A model generated the notes under the pieces. It did not search any database. It saw nothing but the letters and a program-made list of their open reading frames with translations, and had not been told where the DNA came from. Below are positions 12,076 through 24,628 of a stretch of DNA of 64,000 bases, piece after piece. Source of the DNA: Lycocorax pyrrhopterus obiensis (Eukaryota; Chordata; Aves; Passeriformes; Paradisaeidae); the NCBI GenBank assembly GCA_014706295.1, contig JACSVZ010000007.1, positions 47,134,975-47,198,974 on the forward strand. The letters run 5' to 3'. Both the position numbers and the translations under genes were made by a program. Each line of letters begins with the position of its first letter. The stretch's first letter is position 1.

Positions 12076-13244
12076 CTGACACATAGTGGAGATTGCTCAC
12101 CCTTTTACCACGCACAGTCCCTGAAAGCTGCTTAGGAGAGGAGGATAAGGACCACTCTTCTCTTTCTAGAACAGTTTCTTGGTACATCATGCTCTCCTGA
12201 GAGAAGCTTCTCAAGAGGCATTCCTCTGGCAGGGTCACAAAGCAGGCTGACAATAGCTTTCCTCAGCTGCACGGGAAATGCTTTGATGGTAATTGACTCT
12301 CTTCCCCAGGCAGAGTATCAAAGTGCAAATCAAGGCTTCCCCTGGAATTTGGAGTTGGTTGCCCAGGCTAGAACAATAGCAGTGATGCTAGACAGTCTTG
12401 GTAATGGTTTCTATTTTAACTTCCTGCCTTTATTTTTTAGAGCTGCCTGTCACTTGGCATTACTGCCATGCTTGCTGACTAGCAATATGTTTGTTTTCTT
12501 GCATACCCTGTTTTTGTGCAGCTGTATTCCACTATGGATTCCTGTAATACCTTCACTGCAAGCTCTGTGGGGCAGGATGATTCCTGCAGTATTTGCACAG
12601 CCCAGTACTGTGGGGGTCCAGGCCTCTTCAGTGCTCTGTTAATACACAGCATCAAAACCTTAGGTCTGGTCACAGAACAGGGAGGACAGCATTGGCAGGA
12701 AATGAGATCTTTCTTTGCTTCCCGTCGCCTGCCTACTGCCTTGCATCAGTCAGAGCGAAAAAAAAGCAAAACGGGCAGGATGTGTGCAAGGAAGGAGCTG
12801 AAACAGTGCCCAAGTGAATGGAAAGTATCCAGATGGCTGTGGTAACTCACACGAAGGGAGTCAAATCCAAACAAAATGAAAACAAAACCATATGCCACGT
12901 ACCCTTCACTCTCTTGCTCTCTTTCTCTCCCTGCCTTTCTCCTGGCTGTTGCCCCAGGTCTTTCTATCAGTATGGATAATAGTATGTTACTCATTTAAGT
13001 GTATGTCATGAATAACAATAACCTCTCTTTTACATTAGAGATCACAGATTAATATTATTCATGTAACAAAGAATGTAATATGAACCACAAAATTATACTC
13101 ATGTAAGGGTCAAAGTGCAAGGATCTACAAGGGAAGTTATATTTCTTTATTAAATCCTTTTTCTATGGTATGCTGTATACTTATAAAAGAGAATATTAAT
13201 TTTATACGTCTATGTTGCTATATGCTATAGAAATATCTACTCAC

Positions 13245-13310
13245 AACCTGCTTGTATCTCAGGGGGAGTATTCAAAAGCATCATGGCAGTGGCAGCATCA
13301 ATGTCAGGAT
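13245..13310 (-). CDS. FOXN3: FOXN3 66-nt coding exon, probable cassette exon
   Basis: The minus strand reads acceptor TTGATTTTTCCAG, 66 bases, then donor GTGAGT. The translation, with the upstream G, is [23 protein letters not shown], the last Phe being completed by TT of the next exon. The exon is exactly 22 codons long, phase 1 at both ends, so skipping it removes 22 residues without a frameshift. This equals the difference between the 490- and 468-residue human FOXN3 isoforms as I recall them. A second GT three bases upstream (CAG|GTTGTG) would give a 63-nt exon, also in frame. It is a poorer donor and would replace Gly-Phe with Val, so I chose GTGAGT. The flanking introns are 48.0 kb (5' side) and 10.9 kb (3' side). 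That the exon is skipped in this species is inference. Confidence 0.95.
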
Positions 13311-13984
13311 CTGGAAAAATCAACCAATAAATACATTATTTACAACTGGGCTAATCTTCTTACCCCCGTTGCTAAACTATAGGCTCGACCACGTCTCCGA
13401 GTGAAAAGGTATGAGAGTTCATTATTCAGAGGGCTCGTTGACTACACATTAAATTTACCCCCAAACTCGCATGGGATCCCACTGTCACTATGAAACAGAG
13501 TGCAGTGATCTATGTCACCGAGCTATACTTGTGCTTGTGTATGCATGATATCTTTGCTCTTAGCCTCACCAATTCCCTGTTTAATTCTGTGGAGAGTATT
13601 TAGATTTCTTTACAAAGGATCTGTGAAAGCAGGTGCAACATCACAATTTGGAAGCAACAGAGAGGGATGAGCTGACAGCTGAAGGAAAGCACAAGGAACA
13701 CCTGAGCAAGTACAGAAGATGACATTTGGTCATTTCTATTTGTCAAGAAAGATTTCAGTAAAGTTTGAGAAAGTGTTGGAAGACAAACTGCTGCAATTAA
13801 GAAAAAAAAAAGAAACTAGCATTTCACTGAAGCACCAAGTTATTTGCATCCTTGTCCATTGTCACTTTAATATAAGCAAAAATGATCAGCTGGCTGCTGT
13901 TATTCTTAAATTGGTTTCTGAATCAATCATGAACAGTCAGCTGACAGATGGTAAGTTATAGAGACAGAACAAAATATGATCCTT

Positions 13985-14300
13985 TTATAACTATATTCAC
14001 TTGCTTCACACACAACAGCTCGGCTGCTATGGAAATGCAGGTAGCTATGACAACAGTAAACAACCCCACAACGGCCACTGAATAAGCTGAAAAGAACATC
14101 TGCCCCAGCAAAGCGTCCCAGCTGCCCTGGGGCGCAACTTGCTAATCGTGCAGTGATGCCGTGTGACAGAGAAAGCCGCCTATGCCATGTCCAAATAAAT
14201 GAAGTGTGCAATTGAAGCAGACATAAAAACGCACACCCTGGCTGACTGCTGCCTCCGTGCTGCTAAACTGAATGACTAATGAGTATGCATTTGTTGTTTG
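13985..14300. promoter_or_regulatory. Candidate conserved intronic enhancer
   Basis: This mixed-composition stretch about 0.7 kb upstream (in sense) of the 66-nt exon looks unlike neutral intron. It contains CTATGGAAATGCAG, TAGCTATGACAACAG, CCAAATAAATG and ATGACTAATGAGTATGCATT, resembling POU, SOX and homeodomain site clusters. This is pattern judgement only; no alignment was possible. Confidence 0.22.
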
Positions 14301-17300
14301 GGGATGGGGGGGTTTTCAGCTTGTCAGTATTTATACCAAATTACATACCAAAAAAATTAATTTACTACTATTAGCTTCATGGCACTTTATTTTGGCTATT
14401 ATGACAGAAAATTACTTCGCACTGTTAAAAATATGTGTATTTTTGATCTTTATATATTTCAAATCTATTCCCAGTAATGTGATGTGGTATGAAGCCCTGT
14501 AATTTATTAACAATACAAATGACGTAGAGAGGATTTCAAAATCTGCTTAAGCCAAACAGAAATTCACTTGACTGGTGGATTAAAAAAGGAACTTTTTATT
14601 AGTCTAAGTATGTACCACTTTTCTGTGAAAAGCTGTAAACACTCTTCTAAAGGCTTCTACTCTATTATTTAATTCCTAAAACAGTAAACAGAGAAACAGT
14701 GTAGCGGGTGTCAAACAGAAGCTGAAGCAGCAGCAGCAGACTTACTATAAAAGGTGCCTGTGTCTTCTGGACAGGTCAACATTTTCCAAAGAAAAAGCAG
14801 CGTTACCAACTTAGGTTCATCTTGAAGTCTGAAGATACCTCAAAAGCAGCATTCCTGCTGCAATAATCTATGCTGAAAGTGCCATTTCCAAACAGCTTCA
14901 TTCCCCCAATGTGCCATGTTGCAAGACTGGATCCATACACCACACAGCATGTGCGTGATGTCAAACTAAAGAAGAATAATCTACTAATGTTTAAAAGCAA
15001 GACAAAAGAGCAAAGAAGCCTGAGAAATAAAGACAAATCAAACCAAAATTCTTCCCTCTTTTTATACCATAACATCAGGAGATTGTTAGAAGTTGAATCT
15101 AGTGTATCATAATTCATACAGCCAACTTCAGCATTTGTTTATTGGCTGTTCTTAAATTTTGTTTTGTTTTCGTTCAAATATAGTCTCCATTGCTGGATGA
15201 CATTGTAGTATAACGCTTATTTTACTGCTTAAAGAATAAAAGAAGACTACTAGGAAAAGCATATTTTCCTGATGACTTTGGGTTTTGTTTGTGTAACAAA
15301 TTCTGTGATTTGAGATAAAATTGATACAACCACTTTCTGTTGAAAGGTGCGTTCTTAGCCTTTGGACCACTAACAGTAGCACCGTGTTTCTGCAATGACG
15401 TAGGACATGAACACGAGCTGCTCGCAACACAGGACCGCATCCGCAGCAGCTGTCTCCCCAAGTGTGGCCATGTCTCAAGCCCATCCTTGCCTGCTGTGGT
15501 GCCTAGCCCTGTTTCTATTGGTATATTCTTGAAGAAACCAGACAGCTTTTCCATAATGCCCTGGCAGAGGAAAGAGAGCTTAGAGGCTTGCATGAAGGGT
15601 TGTGTCAGCAGGATCCAGGAAAATGTGCTTTGGGTTTTCCTACTGTAAGGAAAAAAGAAAAAGGAGGGGCTGGTGCACACATGAGACAAGGGCCGAGGGG
15701 CAGCTGTCTGAGCCCGCACAAAGAGGTGCAGAAGCGACAACCGAGGGCAGACTGAAAAGCTGGCACATTCTTTTGCAGCATTTATGTCCACAATTTGGAG
15801 GCGTTCTCCTGAGCAGCGTGTCAAGAAGAGCCAAGAAGTAGCCATGAGGAGCAGCACCAAAGGCACGTGACTGAAGGGCCCTTTGCTGGGACTGGCACTT
15901 CTGGCTTTGGCTGCCGGTCCCCACCAGTGCCCCCATGCTGATGGACCTTTCCCCACAGCTGCCATCCTTCTGAAGTCTCTTCCATGGGGATCCTCCCATT
16001 TGTAGCAGTAAGGGCTGACCTTGTTTACTGCTGCATCCCCACCAGCTGGTAACTGGATCCTGTCCCTTCTACCTGGCCTGTGTTCATGAAGCTGTGGATT
16101 TCAGAACTGAGATCTCTGCCCTACCTGAAGTCTGTGATCAGCACAAAGGCTCCTGAAGTTATTAACAGTGGGTGGTTAGTGAAACATGATTGCAGGAAGA
16201 TCTTTCCCTAGGAAACCAGGTTAAAAATAACTACATACAAAGTTTTGGAACATAGAAAATTAAGTATTTAAATGAATGCATTCTGGTTTCTTTTTTTGCT
16301 AATTGAAGTAAATGGCAAACTGACTGCATACATCAACCGTTAATTTTTTGCCAGTGGAAAGCAGAAGATGTCCAGCCTCCCCCGTGGAAGAGGGAAGTAA
16401 GGAACAATGAAGAAAAGTAAGGATTGTGGGTGTTGTACAAAGAAGTAAGAGTTTGACGATGTCAAAGTCTCAAACAGGCAACACTGGAGAGTGACAAGAA
16501 AATAATGACAGAAATTGCTAGCAGCCACAGTTCTTCCTGACAAACAACTGCTGTCCAGCTATACACTTGGTGCTTCATGCTACAATCTGAAGTTTCAGTG
16601 CTTGGTCCCTCACACACCAAGGGTTCATCACAAGGTACCAGAAAGGACCTGGAAGAAACCTTAAGCACTTACAAGAACTTGTAAGGCATGAAAGACACCA
16701 AGGGGCTGGAATTCTACCACAGCTGCAGTACCTCCCCTCGCAGTGTGAGCCTGCTGGTGTTTTTGCCAGCATTGCTTTCAAACACAAAACTTCTTTTCAT
16801 GAAGATGATACCAACGATGGTAGGAACCTCATGGCAGTTCTGTTTGCTGCACTTTAGAATCACACTACTTGTCAGCAGAGTGTTCAACAGTGAACACCAA
16901 ATCCGTAAACAGCACCTATTTCTTTCACTGAAAAATTAACCTACAATTTATCACTCTGTGGAATTATATCTTTGCAGATTGTCAAGACATACTCTGAGCC
17001 AAATTTTGCTTTGCATGTTACCTGCATAGATCAGAATCTGTCTTGCACAGACATGTGAAGTGGAGAAATGGTAGGCATGAAATATTTAGCATGAGATTAC
17101 ATACAAGCAATGCAGACGATAGCCCTCAGGTAGCAGACGCTTTATTCCAGAATTCACAAAAAATAATTAAAATCAAACATGTACCTGAGAAAGCCAGATG
17201 TGACAGCTGTTGTTTTATATGTTGTGATCTCTGATCCAAGTTCATTTCATAGAGAGAGAAAGAGATTGATAGTAATTCATATTATTTTGATGTTATTTCA

Positions 17301-19709
17301 AACTTTGATCTGGTTTCATCAAACCCTTCAAATCCATTCCATTCCAATTAAATAAAAATTAGGGTAACATAGTGCCCTCTTGGTTTTGCTAGAGGATATT
17401 TATCTTTACAGCCATACTATAAGGTTTTAAAGAAAACAGCAGCTTAAAGCAGTTCAAAGCAACCACGGCCTGAATTTTCCAGCACAGATGCCTAAAGAGA
17501 GGCACTTAAGATGCATATTTAGGTATTACTAAAATGTTACTGCCAACTGAAGTAAAAATGTAGTTAGTAAATAAACTGCACCATCTGTACACTACAACCA
17601 TAGCCATGTTATCTCATCAGGAAGGAATTTATAAGATCTTCTTTTAATTTAAAGTTACTACATCTAGAATAGAACTATTTTTGCAAAGTATTTCACGTTA
17701 CCATTCAGTATGCTAGTTTTTGGCCCATTCTACTTCTGCCTCAGCATCCTCCACTGCTTTTTCCCATTTATATGTTCCTACTGTAGATGGAATGCCTAAA
17801 ACCTAGTGCCACTTTACTCAAAAGGCAGAAGTTCAGGTTATTCCTTGTCTACAAGATAAGTGTTTTAACCCCCTCCCTGCCTCACTTTCAAGCACAGCCC
17901 ATTCCTACACTTTTAAAAATTATTTTATTCTTTGATATTTTCAATTTTCATCAGCAGAAAAATGATGCAAAAGCAACACTGTCTTCCATCTTTTACTTTC
18001 AGGCTTATTAAACTGCAACACAGCAAACAGCAGCTTGCCCCTGCTTAACTTGTCCGTTCACAGATGTGCCTTTTCCCTTCCCACATCATGATGGTTAACC
18101 TTGGTATGAGTCAGGTCAAAACCACAGAGAATAATGAACAGAGTGGAGGCTTTTTTTCCCATTTGCTTTTTTCTCTTTTCTATTTTTAATTTATTTTGCC
18201 TAATGATGGAATAGGAATATAGCTGTTAAAATAAAGTTGCAATGTGCAGGACAGAAAGCAATACCTGAAGAGAATTGTAAGTACTGTAACTCTGTCAAAC
18301 TCCTTGGTGTGGGATGCCACTGAGTCCACTTCTGAAATATTTAATAAATAAGGTTGAGAAGTTCTCTTAAAATAAACAGAATACTTGTGGAAGCGTACAG
18401 TAAACCAGTAGGATTCAGAACCAAGATCTTGGGAAGAAACAAGAAATTATATCTCAACAACAGTGCACGAAAGACCACGCGCGAGAATTCTGGAAGCTAT
18501 ACAATAGAGGCCAGGAGGAAGCAATTTCATTAGCAATGCAAAGTCACAGTGGAGCATCTCCCACTCCTTTAAACAGACCTGGTATGAGACACAGAAGAAG
18601 AAAGGCGCAGGTCTAAACGAACTAATAGTTTTTCCTATTTAAGTTCATTTCCAGCACTGCCAAGTAAGCTGTGGCACAAGTATCCTGTGTAATTTTAAAA
18701 AATATAGAACATTTGTAACAGAAACCTTCTTCCTGCTCCTCTATTTTGTTATATTTGTATTTTTACAAAGCAATACATTCGATTTCCATTCTCTAACAAT
18801 ACCATTTTATCAGCTGAAAAACTGTAAACCAAAGAGTTACAATGTTTTCTTGTTACAAATACTAGCTTTAATAAAAAGAATGATAGTAGAAAGAGTTACA
18901 GAAGGTCTTATACATGCACAAACTCAAAGAGGTTCATCTGTCATTCAGAAAGCTGTAGGAAACCAAAGCACTAACTTTTCATCTCAGTAGTAAAAATTAA
19001 GATCATTTAATTCTTTAAAGACAGACTCACAACACTGATAGTCATTTTACCAGTGCAAAATAAAAATATTTTAAGAGACACCTGACTAAAGAGAGATGAG
19101 ATATACATCTTACACATAAAGATGACATATTAAAGCACATACTCTGCTTAAAAACAGGGTGGAGATTTTTGCTTCGGTTTTGTTCCTTTATTTTAAAATT
19201 ACTTTTTCATTTTGATGCACATTACTGGCAGGCTTAACTTTCAGTGCAGAAGGATGTGAATATAAAATTTACCAATCACAAAGGCAACAGTAAAGTTTTT
19301 TGACTTCATCCAGCATGTGTAGCTTGGAGTACTGAACAGAAAACATCAGCTAGAGAAAACACTAGCCAGTGAACTAGCACAGAAGAGAGAAACAATTTGC
19401 TGCTCCATCATGTACTTACCTAATTTGTGATCAGGAATTTCAACCATCTTCTTAACTGATTGCTGCAGCCTCAGCTTCTACAGTGGAAGACGTGATTATG
19501 AGGGCTGTAACTCCTTGCAGCCTTACAGGTTGCAAACATGTTTTTTTTGACTGAAGGATACCCATACACATAAACACACATGCTCTTTGGACCCAGTTAT
19601 GCAGATGTGTGCTATCTCTGGGACATCGAGGTCATCATTGCTCAAGCTTTCATAATGTCCCTGCTGCTAACAATAGGTTTCTCCTCCAGCAAAGTGGAAG
19701 GATGGCTGG

Positions 19710-19767
19710 CAGGAGGAAGTCCTCTATAAAATTCTGACCAGGAGGAAGTCCCTTACAAAACTCTGAC
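19710..19767. repeat. 29-bp tandem duplication, two copies
   Basis: CAGGAGGAAGTCC plus 16 further bases ending TCTGAC is present twice head to tail (19710-19738 and 19739-19767) with 25 of 29 bases identical. This is a local duplication with no known function. Confidence 0.85.
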
Positions 19768-20229
19768 CATTTAATACCAAATAAATCATACCCTATATTG
19801 TCCCATACCAGTGCTTTTCTAAGCTCCTTTCCTTCTCAGTGCTATTTCAAAATACATTTGTGTCCACCAGGCCTTGAGAACCAAGTACCTCTTTCAGCCC
19901 AGCAAGCACAGGACATGCCAGGTGGAAAAGACCCGATGCATTTCCCTTAGCCTGAGTGACCCTCGAGGAAGTGTCTCCAGTCCCCCTGCCTCCCTCAGCC
20001 ACTACAGATCTGAAGGAAAAGGTGGCTTCTGGGTACTTTCATTACAAGGTGAGTCTTCAGCAGGGCTTCACCCAAATATCCCAACTGTTGGAATGACCAC
20101 GGCACCATCCACATCAAGAACACAGCAAAGGAAGGCGTGGGGAGGTGAACATAAACTCCCCACTGGTTTCAGGACCCAGAAAGCAAAGGGGGAAATATCA
20201 GATAAAAACAACACTGAGGAGGGTATTTC

Positions 20230-21330
20230 AGGGATTTGAAGAAAAAAAAATTGCTGCTAATGATGAGAAAAGGGTCAGGCATGTGACACTGCCAGTGAAA
20301 GTACTGCATATAGTGTAAGAGCCAAATGCAGTCTAAAACCAAAATAAGAGCAGAAAAGGTGAGCAAAAAAATCCAGCAGCTAAAACAGCTGTGTGCTAAT
20401 AACACAGGCAGACTGCCATAAAGGAAGAGGAACTCGAAGCACTAGTGCTATTACAGGAAAATTCACAAACAGGGTGGAACAGCAATTATTAGTGAAAGAG
20501 GTGTCAAAAGGTCTGTGCTTTTCAAAGAAAAGAAATGCAGGTTTTATATGGTAGGATACTGTTACGCAATAAAGAAAGAGCAGACTTCGGAAACAGAATA
20601 AAAAAGAAAATGTTTGGAAATTCTGTGGACAGATGGTCAAAGAAGATTTTGAAGAGAGAGACTCTGGGTCTGCTCTTGACTTCTTACACCAGATATAGAT
20701 CTGGATAGAGCTCTGCATCATTAAAGAAACGGGAATTACGTCAACAAGGGAGACCAACTTCACAGTACAGACTGGAGAACAAATGCTATTAACCATGGTA
20801 AGACCAGTTATTCCTGGATGTGACAGCTGACAAGCTTCTTTATCCATACTGCTGAATGAACTAGAATAGATTCTATTCTGCTCTTTATCTTAAATAATGA
20901 AGATGACTTTGGAATAGGGGACCATGAAGCGATTCAGTTTAGATTAAGTGGGAAGGATAACAGCAAGCCTAATTTTGTTTAAGATCTATTATTTTGAAAG
21001 AGCAAGTTCTGATGAACAAAATTCTTCCTGTGGAACCTCTGGAAAACAGAATGGACCGAGGAACTCCAGACCTCAGCCTGGGGAAAGCTGCAGTTTCTGC
21101 AAGTCACTCAAACCTGTATCTGGAGAAAAGCAGAGAAGATGCACTCTTTGAAAATAAGAACATAAAACCGTAAAAAACCAAGCTGGACAACTGAACCAAC
21201 ATGGAAACTGATTCTAGGAAAGAAAGCAGAGAACTCAGTTAAGCAAAACAAAGGCAGAGAGGAAGTCAGACTATCAATATGAGGTAACCATAGGATACAG
21301 GGGTAAAAAGCAAGGTAGAAGAACGAATAA
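20230..21330. other. A/G-rich stretch of unknown origin
   Basis: Over about 1.1 kb the plus strand is biased to A and G with frequent GAAAGAG, AAAGAAAAG and GGAAAG words, unlike the flanking sequence. I cannot match it to a known repeat, and no long plus-strand frame exists. It could be a decayed retroelement or simply intron composition. Confidence 0.3.
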
Positions 21331-24300
21331 GTTTAAAGATAGTTTCAGTAAAGCAACACTGGTTGAAGACAAAACTGGCAACCAGAACACTTCTAGAAAA
21401 CTCTTCTAACAGGAGCTGAAACAAAGCAAAAAGTCTGCATGTGAATTTTCAGAAGTCGTTATAGAGTGTTGCTGCTCACAATGTGACCCAGGGGAAGGGA
21501 CTCCAGAAGCTGCCTTCCAAACTGCTTCTCTAGGGCAGGTAAGCTCTCTGCAAAACTCTGTGACAGAGAGGGAAAGAGCACAAAACACAGTCAGGAAGAA
21601 ACTATGCCAGTGAAAGCCTATTTGCACAAAGGCATATCTACATAAACCTGCAGAAGCACCAGGATGATATCTGACATTCCAGGATCAGACCTCGCATCAC
21701 TTCATGTCAAAGGTGACTTGCAATAAGCTTACGGGCTGTGCTATAGACACACAGAATCCATGTCTATCAGCTTCCAGCATGCTCTGTGCCCTGAGCTGCT
21801 CAACTCAGGCAGGATGCCTGAGGATCAATGGCTGTCTGCACTTGGAGGAGACAATTGCTGAGCTGCAGCCTCATACCAATGCAGAATGGTGATGTGAGCC
21901 CACAGCTGTCATACACTGACAGCCTGAGCCCAGGCAGCAGCCTTAAGCATGTAAGGCAGACTCCTGGTGCAATGAAGAGGAGTTGGCCAGGAGCTACTCC
22001 AGTAGCACTGGAACCACAGTGCTTATGAAGAAAAGTCAGTGGGCAAGCTCTGTGAGACCTGGCTTGCAAGTGGTGTCATCTCTCCGATGGCACTCCATGC
22101 CTACTCCATTCCTGTTCAAACTCTCACCCTTCCTCTTCTGCTTTCTTCTGCAAGACAGTGGAGCAGATCCAGGCAGGAAGGTGCAGAGAGGTGCCAGCAG
22201 GCAGAGCCTTGTACATGGGCGACCGGGAGAACCAGAAAGAAAGGATGCTAACCCACATCTTAGGGAAGTCTATGCACAGGGACTTCTCTGTGAACCTAGG
22301 ATAGGCTGGGAAAATTGGCTGCAAGCCCAACAGTTCCCATTTTGGTGTATGCTGGACAATCCCGGGTTTCAAGGTGTGGATGAAGGCAGCACAGCTAGAA
22401 TTGTCACCAGAAGTATGTTTAAAAAAGCCAGGATAAGCATGACAAACTAGCAGGTAGACAGGAAGGCAAGCAGAATGCTGGGGCTCTACTCCGTGCCATA
22501 CAGCCAGCCCAGGCATGTCCTCCAATTCTAGATTAGGTGGTTTTTCCCCAGGAGGACAGTGGATAAATGAAGGTGTGTTAGTGCTAATTCTCAAGTAAAG
22601 TCACACCTGAGAGAAGAGATTATTTTCTGTTTGTAGTTATGTACCAGTCAAGCAGGCATATCACAAATGAAGAAAAATCAAAGTCTACCATTTACTTCCC
22701 TTCTTCCTAAGACTGAGACCAACAAACAGTCATTAGTATAATCAATCAATCGATTGATCAACAAATCAAATTACTAGTTTTGAAAACCCATTATTAAACA
22801 CATTGGAAAACCCTGCTGGGGCAACTCTGTCTCCCTTGCCAATCTTTGCAACTGTATCCCTATCAAACACCAACAGGACTAGACACAAACTTACCCACAT
22901 GGAAGCAGACTAACGTCTATTTTCCACCAGAGCACTTGACAGTCATCATTTTGCATTACTGTGAGCTAGCCCCAGACAGTACATGGAGATCCTAAGGACT
23001 TCTCGAGGCCTGTGGATGATGACTGAGCACTCTCCACAGGGAGTGTTGTTCAACACGGCTGGAACAAGATGCTCTTCTGCTTCTCTGAGGGCAATCAACG
23101 GAGGAAGACAGCAACACTGCCATCATCTGCAAAACTGGTTCCACTCTTCCTGCAATACTCCTTTTAAACCTCTTTCATTTTCAAATAAAGGAAATGACAG
23201 AAGAGCAGGAATCTAGTATTTAGGGCCTTTTGACTTTTTTTGCCAGAGGGCTTCCCAAGCAGGCTGAGGGATAAGACTCAGGCCAATGGCAAGGCAGTGC
23301 AGGAAATATCAATGCCATTTTTGAAGGATTATTATAATGAAATATGAAAACAAAAAATAAGCTTTGAAGATCCTGACAGTCTAAGTGCAGATGACTACAA
23401 GAGAACCCATGGAGTAGCAGAATTACTTTCAAATTACAACAGTCAATATTGTGAAACCACATTGGCCTGTTTTAGTGAAAGCTTCTGGTGGAAGCAACAC
23501 GGTGAGCACAGGCTGAACACTGAAGAGACTTCACAGTGAAATTAGTCAGCCTTAGGCTGGGGCTTTAACTTAGCTTAAATAGCATACATAAGAATAGGAA
23601 TTATTTAAAAGAACTGCAACACCATTTGTTTAGACTAAACATTGCTTCCTAATTATCGAAGATTTTTTGTTTCTTACTTCCATACTTCACGGAAGAGATT
23701 TTGTAGAAGATACACTGCAAACCTGAAAAAACCTATCAAAATTGTTTTCACTTATATTTTCCTTGAATTCAGTTGCATATGCATGTCAGATATTCCACTA
23801 AGCACTTTGCTAATGTTAATTTAGTACCATCTATGCTATATACTAGCAAACATGTAAGTTCAATATTGTCATAACTGGCATTTTTACTTAAGCATTTCAA
23901 AAGCAGAGGAAATATGAAATGTTATGAACTGAAATGTGGCAAGAGTAATTGATTTGAGAGTCTAAAGAGAAAGCAGTGAGACAAGACTTTGCTGCTAAGT
24001 CGCATTTACAGGCCCCCTTGGAAGTTTCTAACTTGCTAAACTATCATGCAGCTCCTTTCTAGCCAAAATGGTTGAAATAACTTTTGACTATTATCTATTG
24101 CATTTTGATTAATTTAATTAAAATGAAGGAGACACACAGGATTCCACTTCTGCCAGCCTCTGATTTGCTATGAATGATTGTGTTCACACTCCTTGAATTC
24201 TGAATGGCCATTTACTGACAGGTAAGGTTACCAAAGGAGTAAGAAATGGGCAGAACACAAGCAGAATTCTTTTGCAGACTCTTTCAGCTCATCAGCTGAA

Positions 24301-24612
24301 AGGTGTAAAGAGTATTTACTGCACAAAACGGAGTGAGTAAACTAAGAGGCTCTCAACCCCTTCTCTTTATGCTGAACAAGGACCCAATTGATCATGTGTA
24401 CAAGCCATGCCTAAAATGACTTGTGGGACATTAAGAAAAAATTAAAAATATAAATAAATGAAGCTTTATCCAGAAAATAGTGAGAGCTGTCTCTGTAACA
24501 CAGGAAAACACTTACATGTATATTTAAGGCAGAGAATGAGTAGCATCCATGGAAGAGGATCAGAGTACCAGCATCCTGCAGGGCTCAGCCCCGGGCTAGA
24601 ACAGCTGGGCAG

Positions 24613-24628
24613 CTTAGCTATAGCTAAG
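24613..24628. repeat. 16-bp perfect palindrome
   Basis: CTTAGCTATAGCTAAG reads the same on both strands. It lies just after a short GC-rich patch. It has no known meaning. Confidence 0.8.

Larger units (their letters stand above)
2337..13244 (-). other. FOXN3: FOXN3 intron, complete, 10,908 bp
   Basis: This is the intron between the 66-nt and 109-nt exons. It contains a long pyrimidine-rich stretch around 4.74-5.17 kb, a CR1-like 3' end near 5.34 kb, MIR-like pieces near 6.1 and 9.55 kb, an A/C-rich tract at 8.13 kb, a perfect hairpin at 10.49 kb and a second pyrimidine-rich block at 11.77-12.08 kb. The remaining sequence is AT-rich and featureless to the eye. Open reading frames up to about 120 codons occur on both strands, but none has a recognisable domain or splice context. 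Confidence 0.85.
13311..24000 (-). other. FOXN3: FOXN3 48-kb intron, 3'-most section
   Basis: This section lies directly upstream (in transcript sense) of the 66-nt exon. It holds an enhancer-like stretch at 13985-14300, an unexplained 247-codon frame at 15222-15965, a 29-bp tandem duplication at 19710-19767, an A/G-rich stretch at about 20230-21330 and a moderately GC-richer patch around 21.7-22.5 kb. There is also a short perfect palindrome at 22745-22758. A (CAG)4 run at 14727-14740 is too short to annotate as a microsatellite. No second gene is recognised. Confidence 0.8.

Noticed and set aside
12283..12642. 119-codon plus-strand open frame
   Set aside because: It overlaps other frames, has no domain or splice context, and sits in intron of the known gene. 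Treated as chance.
13245..13250. Alternative donor CAG|GTTGTG for the cassette exon
   Set aside because: GTGAGT three bases further is a much better donor and restores the Gly-Phe found in FOXN3.
14727..14740. (CAG)n microsatellite
   Set aside because: Only about four units; below a useful threshold.
22745..22758. Palindrome ATCAATCGATTGAT
   Set aside because: It arises within a short ATCA/TCAA simple run and is only 14 bases long.
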